Assembly (NCBI RefSeq): GCF_031877795.1
Contig: NC_133933.1
Location: 5,144,632 to 5,208,631 of the forward strand
Direction: 5' to 3'
DNA from: Strix aluco
Lineage: Eukaryota; Chordata; Aves; Strigiformes; Strigidae
Length of the DNA stretch: 64,000 nucleotides
Below the pieces are notes generated by a model, which did no database searches, had not been told where the DNA came from, and saw only the letters and a program-made list of their open reading frames with translations. Shown here in pieces: positions 1 to 15,200 of the stretch (position 1 is the stretch's first letter; the number at the start of each line of letters is the position of its first letter). Both the position numbers and the translations under genes were made by a program.

Positions 1-3000
1 TACATTGCTCTACGCTTATCTGCTTGAATGCGTTAGCAGGTGGTGCTAGCTATTATTGCTTATACATTATGAATGGGTATTGAGAGACTGTATCTTAAGA
101 GCTGTTTGCCAGGACTGGATCAGCCTGCCTCTTCATCTCAAGTATTAACGAGGGCGGAGGATGGTCTTTCTCCTTCAGAACTAGTGTGTTCTCCGGACCT
201 CCATCGGTTACATTTTTCATCTTGCAGCTAGATGGTCTCATAGATGCTTTTCTTCCCTGCTCTTTCCTCCAGAATACCCATGACAAGCAGGCTAAGAAAT
301 GCCTTATCCTGGATCTAGTTTGGCCAATATAGTTCAGATTTTGGAGTGAATTCCGTCCCTCTCCTGCTAGAGGAGAGCCCTACAACCCTGCTTTTGGATT
401 TCATAAAACGGCTCAGTCCAGTTTGACCGTTAATGGCTCATATTCTGAGAGTTTTGGACAGCGTGCCATGTTCAGTTATCAGTGTTCTGATAGAGAGGAT
501 TGTGCTAGGCGTAGCTCATCCTGTCTTGATCAGATTCATTTAAAGGTTAAATGTTTATCTTCCAGTCTGGGACCCTGTTCCCTGATAGGAACAGAATCTT
601 ATCCCTGCATCCTGGATGGGACAGACCTCTCACCTATTTGTGGTGGCAACTGGCCTGCATTCAGAATATTTAGCAGATAGAAGAATAGCACTGATACTAA
701 TAAAATTGTGAAAGAGTACAGAGAAAAAAATCAGTAATCTATTTTTGTCTATACTTGGTTTAAGCTGAATTTATTTGCAGGTATAAGAGTTTGCAAGATC
801 AGACCCTGCATCAATACTCACTCAGTACTGCACGCAAGTCTTTTTTCTCTTTCAGTCCATAATTTATGTGTATAAATTTGTTGGCCTGAACGTGTTTTTC
901 TTATGTATTGAACTTTTTTCCAGAGTTTTAGGACTTTAATTTACATTGATCAGTATACATTTTCCTGTGTACTTGCTTGTGATTATCACTTGAACTAATG
1001 AAAAATTTTAAGAATTACTTAAAAATTCTTTGAATTGAAGGCAGAATGGACGGAAAGGATGAGTGGAAAGAATGGATGCCATCCTGAGCTGTTCAAGTTG
1101 TTCTAAAAGCCAGGATTTTTTGTATAAAAATTTACAATAGGTGAAGACGCTTGTTGTCATTAACTACCCCCTTTTTTTTGGGGGGGGGGGGGCGGGGGGT
1201 GTTTGATGTCGGTGTCTGAGATGATACAGAAATTCTGTACCCGTGCTGAACACCAGAAAACGTTTAGGAAGTCTTGACAGCTTTTTGTGTCTGTTGTCTT
1301 CCATCTGCTGTCCCTGGTCTATCTTAGACTTGGACTTAAACTTACATGCCAACGTTTGGTTTTGAATCTCTTCTAAATTAGAAATGGCAATCTACTCTGG
1401 AGCACATGCTATGAATGTGAACATTTGTTTTGGGGAAGGAAAGTTGCTTGATTAACAGTAGGTTTAGAATAAAATGTTCCTTTTTTGTTTTGTTTACAAA
1501 CAATCGGGAATTTGGATTTGGTGGTGAATAATTTTAAGTGGAGAAATATGACTGCTAAAAAGCAGTGTAGTAATATGTCTGTAGAGCACTTTGAAGATGA
1601 AAAGCTCTATATACTGTAAACATTATTACTAGTATAGTTTAATCTGTGTGGAATAATCTAGCATAAGCAAAATGTAGATTTTTATTTTTTTAAATGTACA
1701 ATATAGTGTTTCAGAAAGTCTAATGAACGATGTATTTACTTCACATTGTAACATAAGAAAGACATCCTCTAATTTTTTTAATATCTGTGTGTTGCAATGA
1801 TTTACTTTGTTGCTACTTTCTAAAAGTAGAGGCAGTCCTAATCCAGAACAACCTGCCAGAAATGTGAAACATCTAGGCTGGGAGGAAGAGGAGGTGTTTT
1901 TTTTTACAGATGATGTAAAAATACTGTGTGATGAGACAAAGGTGCCTGTCAGATATGGAAATGTTTTGGGGGCAGTCAGCCTTTTTAGGCTTGTACTGTG
2001 GCTTTGGAGAAGACTTGACTGAATTCAGTTACAGAGCCGTGCAGGTGCCAGATTGTGCTGGGAAGTGAACACCTGCCAGGCTGCTCCAGATAACTCAGCA
2101 GCTCAGAGGCATTTTCCCAGGCTCCCAGATGAATGGTCCGTAATAGCCGTGGGAGAGGGCTTCCCACTGCTCCACGCTGTACCACAGCCTCTTCTTGGCA
2201 GCCTTCTGGAAGCACAAGTCAGTTTGGCTGTGACTCCTTTGGAAAACAAGTGTTGCTGGATAGTCTTACAGTAAAGAGCCAGTGTCTGATACTTCCTCTC
2301 GGTGTCGTGGGACTATGAAATATAACAAGCAGGGCAAATTACTATTCCCTTAAAAGGCAGCACTCTGATGCGTATTTCAGCTGAAATTGAACTGTGGCTT
2401 TTCTAGAGCCACTTTTATTCAGTCACATTATGGGTTTTAGGGTCTATTTATTTTGTTGGGTTTGGTGGGGGTGTTTTGTGGTGGTTTTTTTGTTTGTTTT
2501 TTTTTCCTCGTTTGCTTGTGGAACCTGGATCGGATGATTTATGCAGTTTTGAAGTTAGAAAAAACTCCAAATCACTAACAGCAATTTTATTTCTACTTCT
2601 GTGTTGGTAATCTACAAGTGGAGCTTTGTCTACATTGCACGATGAAGAGGAAACTGAAGATTGGGCCAACTGGATTTGCTGAGCCTAAGCTCTGTGAATT
2701 TTCTCTCTCTGTTACTGGCTGCAAAACACTGCGTGTAGCTTGAGATTAAAACTTCTGTTGTGTGCTTAAAAGGAGCTAGTGATGGATCATTTGGTACATA
2801 TCGGTTGGTCCTTCCTTCCAGATATCATGAACAGCAGCTTTTGGTCCCTGCTGAGGATATATTGGCCGTCTTCCCTGCAGCATAATCCACAGCTTGCCCA
2901 AAGCCAACATTCGTATGTGCTAGTATTTAAACAGTGTTGACGGTGGACAAGTCTGGAATTGAGAACAGACTTAGACTCATGCTGAGTAACTGTGTAGAAA

Positions 3001-6000
3001 GTTTAAAAAGCTGCAGGTTGCATGAGGTTGTCGGATAAGAAGGTTTTCTTGTGGGGCTTATTTTTAAGTTTCTTATTTCATGAAGCAGAATGGTTAATTG
3101 GATAATATATTTCTCTTGAAGGAAGCAGAAAGAGGACATCACCGTTTTTATAGTTCTGCAGTAACTCTGGCAACTTTAAAACTAGGGAAGTTTTGCAAAC
3201 TCCAGCTGTCAAATACAAGAGGGTTTCAGAACATTTGATGACCATGGCTGTGATATTTTCAAAATACAGGTATCTTGAATGTAATACATCTTAAAATTTT
3301 CTCACAGTTAGTAATAAATGACAGCAAATCATCTGTTCAGGCTTTTTCAGCAAAGTCAAGTAGTAAATAGTAATGGACACTCAAATTATTTTCTAGTGTT
3401 AGTCCTTCTGGGCTGAGTTTATTAGCTCAGGTGCAACTCCCTGTGAAGGCTTTAGAAGACTTCCAGACTGGAGCTGAAACTGCAAAAATAGTGTAGAAGT
3501 ATCTTGATTTCTTATGTAATTATTTATTTTCTTAGATTTGAGGTAGGTGTTCTCTTCCAGAGAACAGTAGCTAGCTGATCAAGGGCCTTTAAGAGGAATC
3601 TGAAATTTTGTTCAGACCATTAGCCAATCAAATATGATTAAACACTTAACCTGTCAGAGAATACCAGGATAGCAAGAAAAATAAACAGATATACATGTCA
3701 CTGATTCATAAAAGAATTTCAGGAACACAGTATTATGTTCTTCCCTGTGAAAAGCAAAAGATACACACTTCTTCATTTTAAGTTCCTCTCAAGAAAAATA
3801 CATTTGGAATATCCTAGACAAATGGAAGTGGAAAGACTTTTAATATTGACTCTCTGTTTGAAGATTTGTTTGCAAAGTTGTCCTTTTAGGAATGTTATTT
3901 TTCCAGCGATACAGAGGTCACAGTGGAAGATGCTATTATCACACTAATAACTGATGTATATACAGGGCAAATTCTTTGATTTGGCTAACCCTACTAACAA
4001 CGTTAAAGAATTGTGGATGCCAAACTGGAAATAGCTAAAAGTAATTTTCTTTAATTGTGCTCGTAAATATACAGTTAATAAAGCTGGTGGATTGCATCCA
4101 AATTTTTCTCTAGCGCTCATCATTTTTAAGGGATGGTTTAACTTGTCACATCTTGACTTGATCTCTAAAGGGAAGTCAAATTTTGGGTATCTTCCTGAGG
4201 GGAAGGAAAAAAGATGGCTGATAAATTTCAAAGGGATTGATTGTGATCAATAACTATAGTTCTTAATGAGAGGTGATGCTGAACAGCACTCGGTGGTGAG
4301 CTCCAGGAGATCTTGTACAAGTAGGAGAGTTGTAGACTGGGCAGGAGAGGACATGCATTTTGGGGCTTACGCTCAGAAATAATGCATGTCTTGGCACTTG
4401 CTCAGTAGAGATTGAGGCTGGAACAGACAAGCTTTCCTTACTTCTTTTTAAATGGTTAGATTAGAAGAACAGCAGTAGCACTTAATTTTTTAACTTTTCT
4501 GTGGTAATTGCATTTAGGATACCTGACTGTCTTGGAAGCAACAATAATTTAAGTCTTGCAAAACCCATCAGAGTTAGGGCAAACACCACTAACTCTCTTT
4601 TGCACATTCATTTTAGTGAGGTGTACAGAGAGACTATGGAGGAGGAGTCACCGATGCTAACTTCTTTCAATTGCAGTGAGAGTTAGGTTGCTAAATACCT
4701 CTATGAATCAAGTCCTAACTAACTTACTCAGGGTCATTTGGGAATTTAAGTAGAACAAAAGGAAAAGCTGATTTCCTTAGCCGTAGTCTAATAGTCTCTT
4801 CGCCGTAATAGAATCCTTTCTGTCCTTTCCTTATGCTCCTGGTGCACAAGGATTTCTGTCGTTCTCAGGAATAGAAACTGAAGAAGCCTCTGTGTGTTTC
4901 AGGTACCTGCTGGGTCAGCCAGGCTATCTCTGTCTACTTGTAGCTACTGAGGAGTTTAAAAATATGCATTTCTCACTTAATTCAATGGAATTGTGGATAA
5001 TTAAGACCTTTCACGTATGTTTGTTTGCTTTTATAGCTAGCATTTTTTCTGTCAGCTTTGAGTATGCCACCTTTTTCTAGAAGGCAGTTAAGTGAATGGT
5101 CATCTGTAGTGTTCTTGTAGAATATGTACAAAAACATCATAGTGAATAGTACTTTAGCCTATTGGACTAGTGACTGTGACACTAGGCTATCAAGCAGAAG
5201 ACACCTCTGATCAATTAATTGATTAAAATTTATTTCTGTGGTTGGATACCAAAATTTGATGGTTAGTAATTTGTTTAGATTTTTCCCTTGCTTCAGATAC
5301 TAATTTCTTGAGATTTCAGTATGAGCCATTTCATTTTAAAAATATTCCTTTAAAGTTACCTTCTCTTTTGTATTCTTGAGCTGCTGCTGCTGATTTCTCT
5401 CAATCCTATCTTCGCAGATGTGCAACACTTTGAGACAAGAATGCCAAATATACCCTTACACTTATTATTATCCCTTTGTTTTATGTTGCAGCCAACAGTT
5501 TTCACATTACTGCCTACTTTATGAAGAGATGGGTTAATCTCCGTTGTGCTGTAGGGAAACATTATCGTGGTAAGAAATCAGTTTCTTATAGAGTTACTTA
5601 GAATTTTCCATTTCTGGGAGGAAAAAAAGGAACATAAACTAATACTTTGTCAGATTTTGGTCTACTTAATCAAAATTTCTTTCAGATCTTGGTTTTCTTT
5701 TGGTTTTTGTTTGTTTGGTTTTTTTTTTTTCCCCCAGAGGATGTTTCCTAAAAAAGAGAGATGTGTTTCTTAACATATGATGGATTTTTTTTTTTAAACT
5801 TAATTTTAAATTTGTGTATGCCTTGCCCCAGGGTAATCAGCTAAGCCACACCAAATTCTGTACGTATGATGAGACTCAGCATTTTACTGAGTCTCTGCAG
5901 GGTGAATTAACCAGAGGTTGCAGTATGAATCACTTCATTATTTCTTGAGTGTCTTGTGACATCAACGGTACAGTACAAGTGTATGCAAGAAAAAGCTTTC

Positions 6001-8292
6001 ATTCACCTCAGTGCTATAAAATCTTTACACAGGTGATGTCATTGGACCAGATTTTTTTTCATGTTTTCTCAAGCCAAGATGCCCTGTGAGGAAGTGATAT
6101 CAATCCTGTCCCACCAACAGCAATAAAAAGGAGCTATAACAATCACTGCTCTTTGTGTTGAGCTTTTCGTATTTAAAAAAGTAGAATAAATCAATTAGGT
6201 GCCCTTAAAAATATTGAATACTTGAATGGATATTTTTAAAGCATTTCTTATTTTTATAGGAATTCATCATATTTGTAAATGTTTAAATTTCTCTTCAAGT
6301 GTCAAGTCATTGTTTTCTATGTCCATATTGGTTGAAGAGATTGGAGTGTTGGTTTTAAATATTTCATCAAACTTGTTCTCCCAGCCTCCTGGAAGAATAG
6401 TTAGAATAGAATAGCAGAGTGTCTGCATTGGTAAGTCAACACTGGTTTCTGTGTATTGAATTTGAGCTTCTTTTAAGCATCAATGAATACCTAAAAATAC
6501 TTTCATTTTGTTAGCCAGCAAGTGAGATTGTTATAAAATGTAACAATAAAGATGTCTAACTGGAATTAACTTGTCCTACTAGTGCTGCCAAAAAGAGAGC
6601 CTGTGATGCTGCAGTCAAAACTTTGCTTCCACGTGAAGTTCCTGACAAGAAAGGAACTTCATTTGGCTGGGTTTCTCTCTCAATAGATAACAAAATAAGC
6701 ACATATGCTAAAAAAATAAATAATTTGGCACCAATGTTTCCTTTCTGTAAGTTACACCAAGTACTTCACAAACAAAAACTAGATGTTGAGCCGAACAGAA
6801 GCAGAATGTTGCGTACTTTAATTTGTGATGCTCACTTAGTATTTAAAGTTACCTAAGAGGCTCTTATTGGACCCCCACATACCAAATTCAGTCCTTGCAG
6901 CAGCTGTCCAGCTTTTCTTTTGTAGTCCATTTGGAAGATGTCCGTAGACTGCTCGCAGTTTGAAAGCCATTGGACTAGACCTTTGGGGGTGGCTTTTCAA
7001 GTCTTGAGGATACAAGCAGAAGAAGAATCATCTGGACATAAGGCACCACATGAATACTTCCTTTTGCTAACAGAACTGATATTTTTGAAAGGTTTATGAA
7101 AGGCTCATATTCATTATGAAGTTGTAGTAGCTTAACAAGCTATTGTGTCGGTACAGATGCGTCCGAGGTCTCTGTGTCTGCTTTTTCAACCAATGGCAAA
7201 GGCAAGGCGATCTGTTTCAACATCCCCATCTTTCATTGTAATGACTCTAGAAAAGTTGCTGCTGGTATGTGCTCAGAGGGCTTTGTCAGATACTAATGGA
7301 AATATGCTGTTGGCGAAGCAGCAGTACCTTGTAGAGAGGCAGCCACCCATATGGGACCTGAACATTGCTGGCAAATTGTGCCCCTATGCCTATACTCAAT
7401 TCATTGTGAGGAGATGTTCTACCAAAAAATTCTGAGGTCAACCTCGTGGTTTTTTCTGCTTGCCTTGTCTCTTTCTTGTTCCAGAAAATAGGGTGTTATG
7501 GCTTGGTTTTGAAGTACAACAAACTTTAAAAATTAGTAATTCTCTTTTTAGAAAACCAAACTAAAAACCTACAGCAAAAAAATCTGAGCTGAGAATATGA
7601 AGGTAGCTATCTGGAAATAATCCAATATGTAAAATAACAAAATATCCAGCTATGATAGACACTGAATAAAGCTTTGTCTTGTCTATTCTAATCTGAGAAC
7701 CCTTCAATTGTTAATCCTTTGTAAATAGAAACTTTTGTTGTGTTCATAACAAACCATGTGATCTTGAGTAAACCATCGTAGTTCTGTAGTAGTTAACCAA
7801 TTTTTTTAATGACTTCAAAAATCACTGCAGTCAGAATTTGAAACAGCCTTATGCTGAGTTTTTATGCCAAGTCTCGATTGAATATGTTGTGCTGTATTAC
7901 AAACATAATTTACAGCTTTTGTGATGAAAAGGCTCATCACCAGAATGGCACAAAAGAAATTATGGTTAAGTGGTTTGTCTGTTGGTTCTGTCTGGTATAT
8001 TTGTCCAGGGGTGCAGGTGGACTAATTTGCAGCTATGACTATCCTCTTGGGAACTAAATTTACTCTGACTTATTGATTATTTGGAATGATTTAAAAAAGC
8101 AAAACAAAAGGAGGGATGGGATGTTGAAGAGAGAGTAGGTAAGAAATTAGTGGAGTGCATGAAGTGAGATGGTGTTCAATTTAAAAAATAAAGTCTTTTG
8201 TTTACTAAAATAACATGTATATAAGTTGTCAATACGTGTGGTTTTGAATTATGGTTATAATTTTTGTAATCTTTTCAATTCTTTTTGTATAG
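1..8292 (+). other. SLX4IP: SLX4IP intron (5' end outside window)
   Basis: AT-rich sequence with no exon that I can recognise. I looked for the conserved N-terminal SLX4IP motifs (the GYGFQ-TAYFLKRGIRLRC block directly before the VFPDRF exon) and did not find them. Short open frames here have no family resemblance. It contains a G13-C-G6 homopolymer tract at 1180-1199 and several T runs. It is called intron because the downstream exon at 8293 enters mid-codon. Confidence 0.7.
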
Positions 8293-8381
8293 AGCTACGT
8301 GTGTTTCCAGACAGATTTATAGTTTGTGTCAGTAAACTTGAATCTAATCCAAGTGCTTGGACATGTGAAAGTGGTGTATTG
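8293..8381 (+). CDS. SLX4IP: SLX4IP internal coding exon (VFPDRF exon)
   Basis: An 89-nt exon preceded by a T-rich tract and AG at 8291-8292 and followed by GTATGT at 8382. It enters with two bases of a split codon and reads ELRVFPDRFIVCVSKL and then SNPSAWTCESGVL, leaving in phase 0. The hydrophobic VFPDRF-VCVS core is the strongest match to vertebrate SLX4IP. The acceptor is an AGAG repeat, so a start 2 bases later is formally possible but would break the frame with the expected split Glu codon. The remaining open frame on either side is intronic. Confidence 0.9.
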
Positions 8382-11300
8382 GTATGTACAAAACCCTTCT
8401 ATAAATTTTCTGGTTTATTTTATAGTGGTAAGACGACTGTTTGTATAGAGATGTAGTTATTCACGTATTTGTGACTGTCATCTTGGAAGCAGAAAGTCAC
8501 ATTAACAGTTGGGCCAAAGTATTCAAAAGGACATCCTGAAGTGAGTCTGAAGCAGACAAAAATGGGAATTTTTGGAAGCTCAGCATTTTCTGAGTCATAT
8601 AAGGCTCAGAGAAAAAGACCATGTATTTAGAAAGCTAGGTATGATTTTAGATTTAGATGATTTAAGGATCATCTCTTCCTTTATATTTTGTCCTTTTTAC
8701 TTTCCAAAATTATAATGGGGCAGTTCTTAATGTCCACGGGTTTCTTGTACATTTTCTTAGCACTTGTTCTGCAAAACAACTCAAATGGATCAGTGCCAGT
8801 CCTGCTGGGGAAAAAAAAAAGCACCAAACATTTATGGAGAAAAAGGCACTGGTGTGTAGTTAAATACCATAAACAATTCAACTTAAATATTTCATCCTGA
8901 AGGCTTTATCAGGGTCAAAGGCTTATGAATTTTATGCTGTGGTTAACTGCTGATTGTCTCAGGAGTGCTCACGTTGACCCAGGTGACCTGCTATATGGCA
9001 GGCAGTCTCTTCTGTGCTCACAGAAAGACTCAGAATTACATGCTGAGGTCTATTTAGATTTTAGTAGTTTATCTTAGAGGTATTAAAGTATGTTTGACCC
9101 TTGGAAAAAAAGGTTTTCTTCTACTCAGTCAACTTAGTATTTTTTTAAAATCAAGCAGGGTGTTTTTATTTATTAGACTAAATGCCGATTTTATTATCTT
9201 GATTCCTAGATTGATAAGTATCCTTAAATGTCAGAGGATCAAGCAAATGTTTTTCTCTCTCAGAAAAAAATATGTAACTGCTTTAGAAATACTTTGCTAT
9301 TTTGAAAACTACTACTTTCTCAGTATTGTCTTGAAAGCTGCTTAGATGCTTTAACTACAAAATCCTGTCTCTGCATTTTGACTGAGAAATAATTATCTTC
9401 TTTTTTCTTGCTTAAGTATCTCTTACGAGATATCCAATTCCCTCATTTGGTATTTTTAATCTTTCCATAAAACAAAAGAGAAGTTTTCTTTAGTTTCTTT
9501 CATATTATTCTGTCTAGCAAGGAGAAGGCAAATGAAAAATATAATGCTGTGGACTTTAGCTTGACTATTTCAAAATTTGATCTTGATCTATGGAAACACC
9601 TTGCTGTCTAAAAAGGGAGTTTAAAGCCTTTTACGTTTTAAAAAAATAAATCTCTTAGTGGTATGATAACCTAATCAATAATAAAGTCTTGGGAGTTGGC
9701 TTTACTTCCAGATGCAATGCATGTGCATAGAACTGGCTGGGATGGTCAGTGCAGTATGTTGGTGGGAGAGAGTAAGATAAAGTTACCCCTGAGCCCCGAT
9801 TTGGAGAACTAACAAGAAGTGAACAGACCCTCAGCAAATGTTTTTGTGTATCTTTTCAATTCTTACCACTGTAACTCAAAGGGTTCACTCCAGACTCTTT
9901 TGTTGATCCAGAATTTCTATAGCACATTAGTACCGAATTTGTCATATACTCCAGCTCAGTACTTTGCCAAACTGGGGGAGTGTTTGATTGCCACTGCGAG
10001 GTAATTTCAAGTTTTTGGCACTCCAGAAGTAAAGGCTAAGGATCTGCACTTTGTGTGTGTACTTTTCTCTATGCAATTTAGCAGTGAGTATGCTTGGACT
10101 CTAAACTAAACTACAAAAGACCACCCAGAAGACCTTTCCGTTGATATACTCCAGTGTATTCTGTCATGGGCTAAAAATGAGGCATATGTTTTGTTTTCCT
10201 CCGTATGTTGTTTGGGTTTGAATAATTTCATAATGTTGCATGCAAGTTCTTTTAAACGTTTAATCAGCTCACACCCTTGGTTTTGAGGGCCTATCTGTGT
10301 TTTATAAAAGTAGTTGACTATGCGTTAAGGGAGACTTTGTCACTTCTCAGTGTTGCTGAATGTCACTGCGATTCACTTAGTCAAGACTTTACAATTTTTA
10401 ATTTTTTTTTTTAAACTGTTTTCATGCTGTTTTATGGTTTGGGTCAAGCTTTTATTCCTGAGCTCTGTCAAGACAAGTCAGGCTCAATGCCCTGCTTTCC
10501 CATTACTTGGAACCAGTTTCATGTCAGCCTGATAAACGTTTCTTTGACTTACTGCAGCTTTCTCTTTCTCCCCCTGTCTTCAGCACTTTATTCTTTGCCT
10601 TTTCACTGCCTTTTAGGCTGTGTCTCTGAAATAGACTGTGCTTAAACTAGGAGTTTCAAGGGATGTAGCCAAATTCTGATGTCCTACATCTTAGGAAAGA
10701 TCATAATTAGATTGCTTTTGAGATAGTCACAAGCACAAACCTTAGCATCAGTTGCGAGAGAAGCAATTTGAGGCCTTCTGTGATGCAGCTTGGAAGACCA
10801 AGGAAAAGGTGGATTTAGGCAGTTTCTGTCAGATTAGCTTTAAGCATAAACTAATAAAAGATTTGAGAGCATTTCTAAGGAGTAGAGCTGGAATAAAATA
10901 GAATAAAATCTATCGATACGTAATTTTCTATTTTCTAGAATCTATTTAGTGGTCATATCTCAAAATCAGGCTTCAGGCAGTAATAATCATTTTGGAAGAA
11001 GGGAAATCTCTATTAAAAAACCAATACAGCAAGTTATTGAAAAGACATAAGCAAATTGGAAGTCTCAAGGAAAAGATGGAAGAATAGCTTGGCTGATTAA
11101 TGCTACGTTTAAACATAAAACCATTGTTTCCTGTTTTGCCAAACTATGTTTGCAATCTTAAATAGTTTTATCTTGAAAAATGCGACAGTTTTGGGAACAT
11201 GGCAAAAGAGAAAACCCAGGGAAATATGTGAGAGCTCTGGAGAGATTAGTCATCTTTGTCAATGACGACATTTTCTTGATGAGTATTATGTAGAGAGCTA

Positions 11301-12198
11301 AAATGGAAAAATGGAAATGGGTTATCTGAAGAAACAGTGGAAATGGAAATGGGTGGAAGGCTTATTGGAGGCTTGTGAGCATTTGAAAATGTGCTAACAA
11401 TGGAGTATTCATTGATAACCACATCAGCTTTATACTAGAATCTATGAGAGGAAGCAGTTGCAGGGAAACCATGAAGGAGGTTAAGCTAATCATGACATTA
11501 AAGTGGAAATTTAAAATTAACCATTCATGTGAAATCAGAAAAGAAAGTGGGGAGTAGGAGATCCTGTCTTGATTAAAAAGATCTCAGGGCTTCTTTCTGC
11601 TGAGCCTCGTTAAGTTACAGAGAATATTATACAAAAATAAAGATTCTTTCTCAAACAGAATATTACTTTAAAAAAAACCAACTGAACAAAAAAAACCTGC
11701 ATAGGTACGCAAGGGGAAGAAAAGTGCTAAAGATATGCCCAGTCCTTTTAAAATCCCCAACAGAGAAACAAAAGCAAACTACTTCATCTTCTTCATACAT
11801 GTCTGATTTTATAAATGGTGCCATTGTAACATACTTCAGGTATGTTAGAGAATTCTCTTTCTTAAAACTCCTAAGAGCACGAATGACATGGCTATGCTGG
11901 GAAGAGGCTTCTGGTTCTTTCGTGAAAACATGTACACTTAGGTGTAATTAACAGGAGACTTTTAATTAGAGTATATATGCTGCTGGAATAGTGTGTCTGT
12001 TGGAAGGCAGAATGAAAACTTTTTTCAGATAGCAGCAATTTGTAAAGATTAGTAGACTTTATGTGAAATTTAGTTATCTTAAATACTGTAAAGACTTTTA
12101 TTGTTAAGTGATATCAGATTGGGTAGGGGAAGAAGGAAACTGAAGTACAGTTGCACAATTCACACTGCATAAATGTGAATAATCTTGGCAAGGAACTC

Positions 12199-12234
<36 letters not shown>

Positions 12235-15200
12235 AAAAATATCACAGTTAAACTACTGTAGTGGTGGACTACTACTGAAAAGGTCAGTCCACATCCCCTC
12301 TAGTTCGACATATTCCTGTCCTTTCTGGTTACAATGGGCCAAGTGATTCTTCAGTTGAGAATGAATTAATTCATTGACTTGATCCAGCAAAAACCAATTT
12401 ATTTGTGAAGTTTCTCTGTTTTTTATTGGAGGACACTGAACCAACTCATCCTGTACTCCCACAGTTGCCAATTGTAACACAAAAAATGTTGCAGGAGCAC
12501 GCAGTCAGGATTTGGGTGAAGAGAGCAGGACCCCCTCCTTTAGGTAGCAGCTGAGAGTTACCCTGGTTTGCAAGTAACATCCAAAACACGCATTAATGTT
12601 GCATTTGTTGTAACACTTGTCTCGTTGATGGTTTTCGATTTCATTACCCTTTTTTAAAATTTCATAAAATCTAGTTTTCATGTGTTTTCAAATAATATGC
12701 TCAATTCTTTTCAGTCATTATAGGGAACATAGCTAGGGGGAAACAGTATTAAGCTGTAGTTTGCTAACTGTATGAAGAGGGTTCACTATTTTTTTCAGAA
12801 AGGTAGAGCAGAGGAAACTGCAGACTAATGAACTCTTTAATACCACATAGTGGAACAGGTAAAGAGTTTTCTCTTTGGTGAGTTTTTACTTTTGACACTT
12901 GAAGCTTCTGTCACTTTTTTTCTACTCATCCTTCATATTCTGCTCAAGCTGATGCAAGACGGATGATGCTGAGACATGCTGTCCCTCCTGCCTTCTTTTC
13001 CCTTCTCTCAGCCATGTACTTTTGTCCTCAGTGTCTGTCAGTACCTGACAGGTGTGGGGAGCTGGATTAATTCACTGATCCCTCTGAAAAGAAGGGGTTT
13101 TTTTGGTTTTGAGGTTTTTTTGTTGTTTGCATGGTTAGCTTTCAGCTGGATCACTTCAGTCAGACTCACTGCATGGCTGCATAAACACTAGTGTTGATAC
13201 AGAGACTTGGCAGGGCCGTGTGTTGGGTAAGGGTGAGATTTCCCTTTCAATGTAAGGATAGCTTTAAATTAGCTTGAATCATAAGACTGCTCTCTCTGAG
13301 AAACTACATCACAAAGTAATGATACTAAAGTCTTTGACTTGGTCATAAAGAAGAAAGCTAACAGCAGTTTTACAATATTCCCTTTTGTCCCCGCTGTCTG
13401 TCTCTTCTCCTTGGAGATTACCACTCCTATAGCAGAGTTTGCCAAAAGGGCTGTGTGCCTGCATCTCATCTCGCTGCATATCAGAGTCTTGTGGATTCAT
13501 GCAAACCAAACTTCCCTGGTTTTTAAGCTAGTGCATTGAATTGCGGGTGGGAGCAGCTGGGGTGTGTGTGTGCTCCCTTCTGCCAACTCTGCAGTGGGGG
13601 TAGGAACCTCCTGCAGAAGGGGGGGGAGGATACCTGAGAGCGGTAATGCTGTGAATTGCCTCAGTGAGATTTGTCTGAACTTGTCGTAGTTTCTTCTTAT
13701 AGCTTACAAACTGACTGATTTATTTTCTGCATGGCAAAAGTCTAATAGCTGTCTGCTGTTTGTTATATCAATGATCCAGAGAAGTGGACAAATGATGAAA
13801 TGGAATCTGACACAATTACTTCAATTAGTCAAGACTGGAGAAGGCTGTGGAGAATTTCAGAGAAACCTCACAGAGCTGGTTAGAGGAGCATTAGGACTGT
13901 AAATGAAAATCATCTGTTGATAAATGCACAGTATTTTGACTGAAAAGAGCAATTACAGTGTTCATGCATACTGTTGAGTGAATTAACTGTATGATCTCTG
14001 GAAAAAAGGCTGACATATTGCTGCAAGGAACTGATTTGAAAATCTTTGTTCCACAGCATTATGTATCTCAAAAGCAGAGAGAATATTAGAGTATGTATGG
14101 AACGAAATAAAAATACTTAAATTGTCTTAAAGCCAATAAGTCAAGTTGAATACGTCATCAATAAAAGATTATGTCCCCCTCATTGGGCAAAATCCCGATG
14201 AAGTTGCAGAAATACCAGAGGTTCGGTAACTGCAGTATAGATGATTAAGCACGTAAAATGATTTCCATATGAAGCAGTACTCAAAAAGTAGGGACAAATT
14301 GAATAATCTTTTACTGATTTTGATAGTTGCTTCTTCTATAAGTGCTTCAGTTGATTTAAATGTAACTGCTTAGCAGTGTTCACAAGATCTCATTTGTCAA
14401 AACTTTGTGGTTATTTAAGATATTATCGTCTGTCATCATTCTTTCGCCTCCCTCATTTTCCTCCCCCCTCTCACTCTCTTGCTGTCACAGCTTATGCTGG
14501 TGGTTAATGGGGATTTGAGTTAAGGTTCTAGAGTTTGCAGTGAGTGATGTTCTTTCCTCTCTGCAGACTTTGAGAGGACAGGCACCCCCAGCAAAGGTGC
14601 AGGGTGGAAGGCTGGCAGTGATAATGTTTAAAGCTACAGTGAGCTAAAGGTTTTATTTAGCTGCTGTGCATCTGTGAGATTTTGATGACTCTAGGACTTT
14701 AAAAGGTTTAAATTACTTCAGTTTCTGATAACAATTCTCCATATTCCTGTTGGACAAAGAATATTTGACCATGTTTTTTTTTTAAATTGTTTTAAAGAGC
14801 AATCCATCCCTCAGCCTTTAGCAGAAATCTGTTACAACTAATAGGAATTTCATAACTTGACGGAACAGTAAGCTGAAATATATGATGGTAAAGTTCATGG
14901 AAGGAGTTTTGAACAATCTGTAATGATTTGAAATTATTTGGAGGGATGGATCCCCAGTGTGAGCTCACAAATCTTGGGGGCTTTGTGGGGGGTGGGGTGG
15001 TGGTTGTTTTGGAAACCAAACTAAGACATTGACTAAATTGTTGAACAGTAATTATCTCCTGGGCTGTGCAGTTCTGCCTGTTTTACATATTTTGCTTCTG
15101 TATAACCAGCAAGATCAAGAGTATTAGTTATTCTTTCCAAGATCTCCTGCAGTTGTTAAACACTATTGTAATTGTATAAAGAGAACAGTTGTTTTTTAAA

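Noticed and set aside
6610..7440. Open frames near 6623-6856 and 7145-7435 as upstream SLX4IP exons
   Set aside because: Neither contains the conserved block expected before VFPDRF, and their edges do not give the required one-base split codon.
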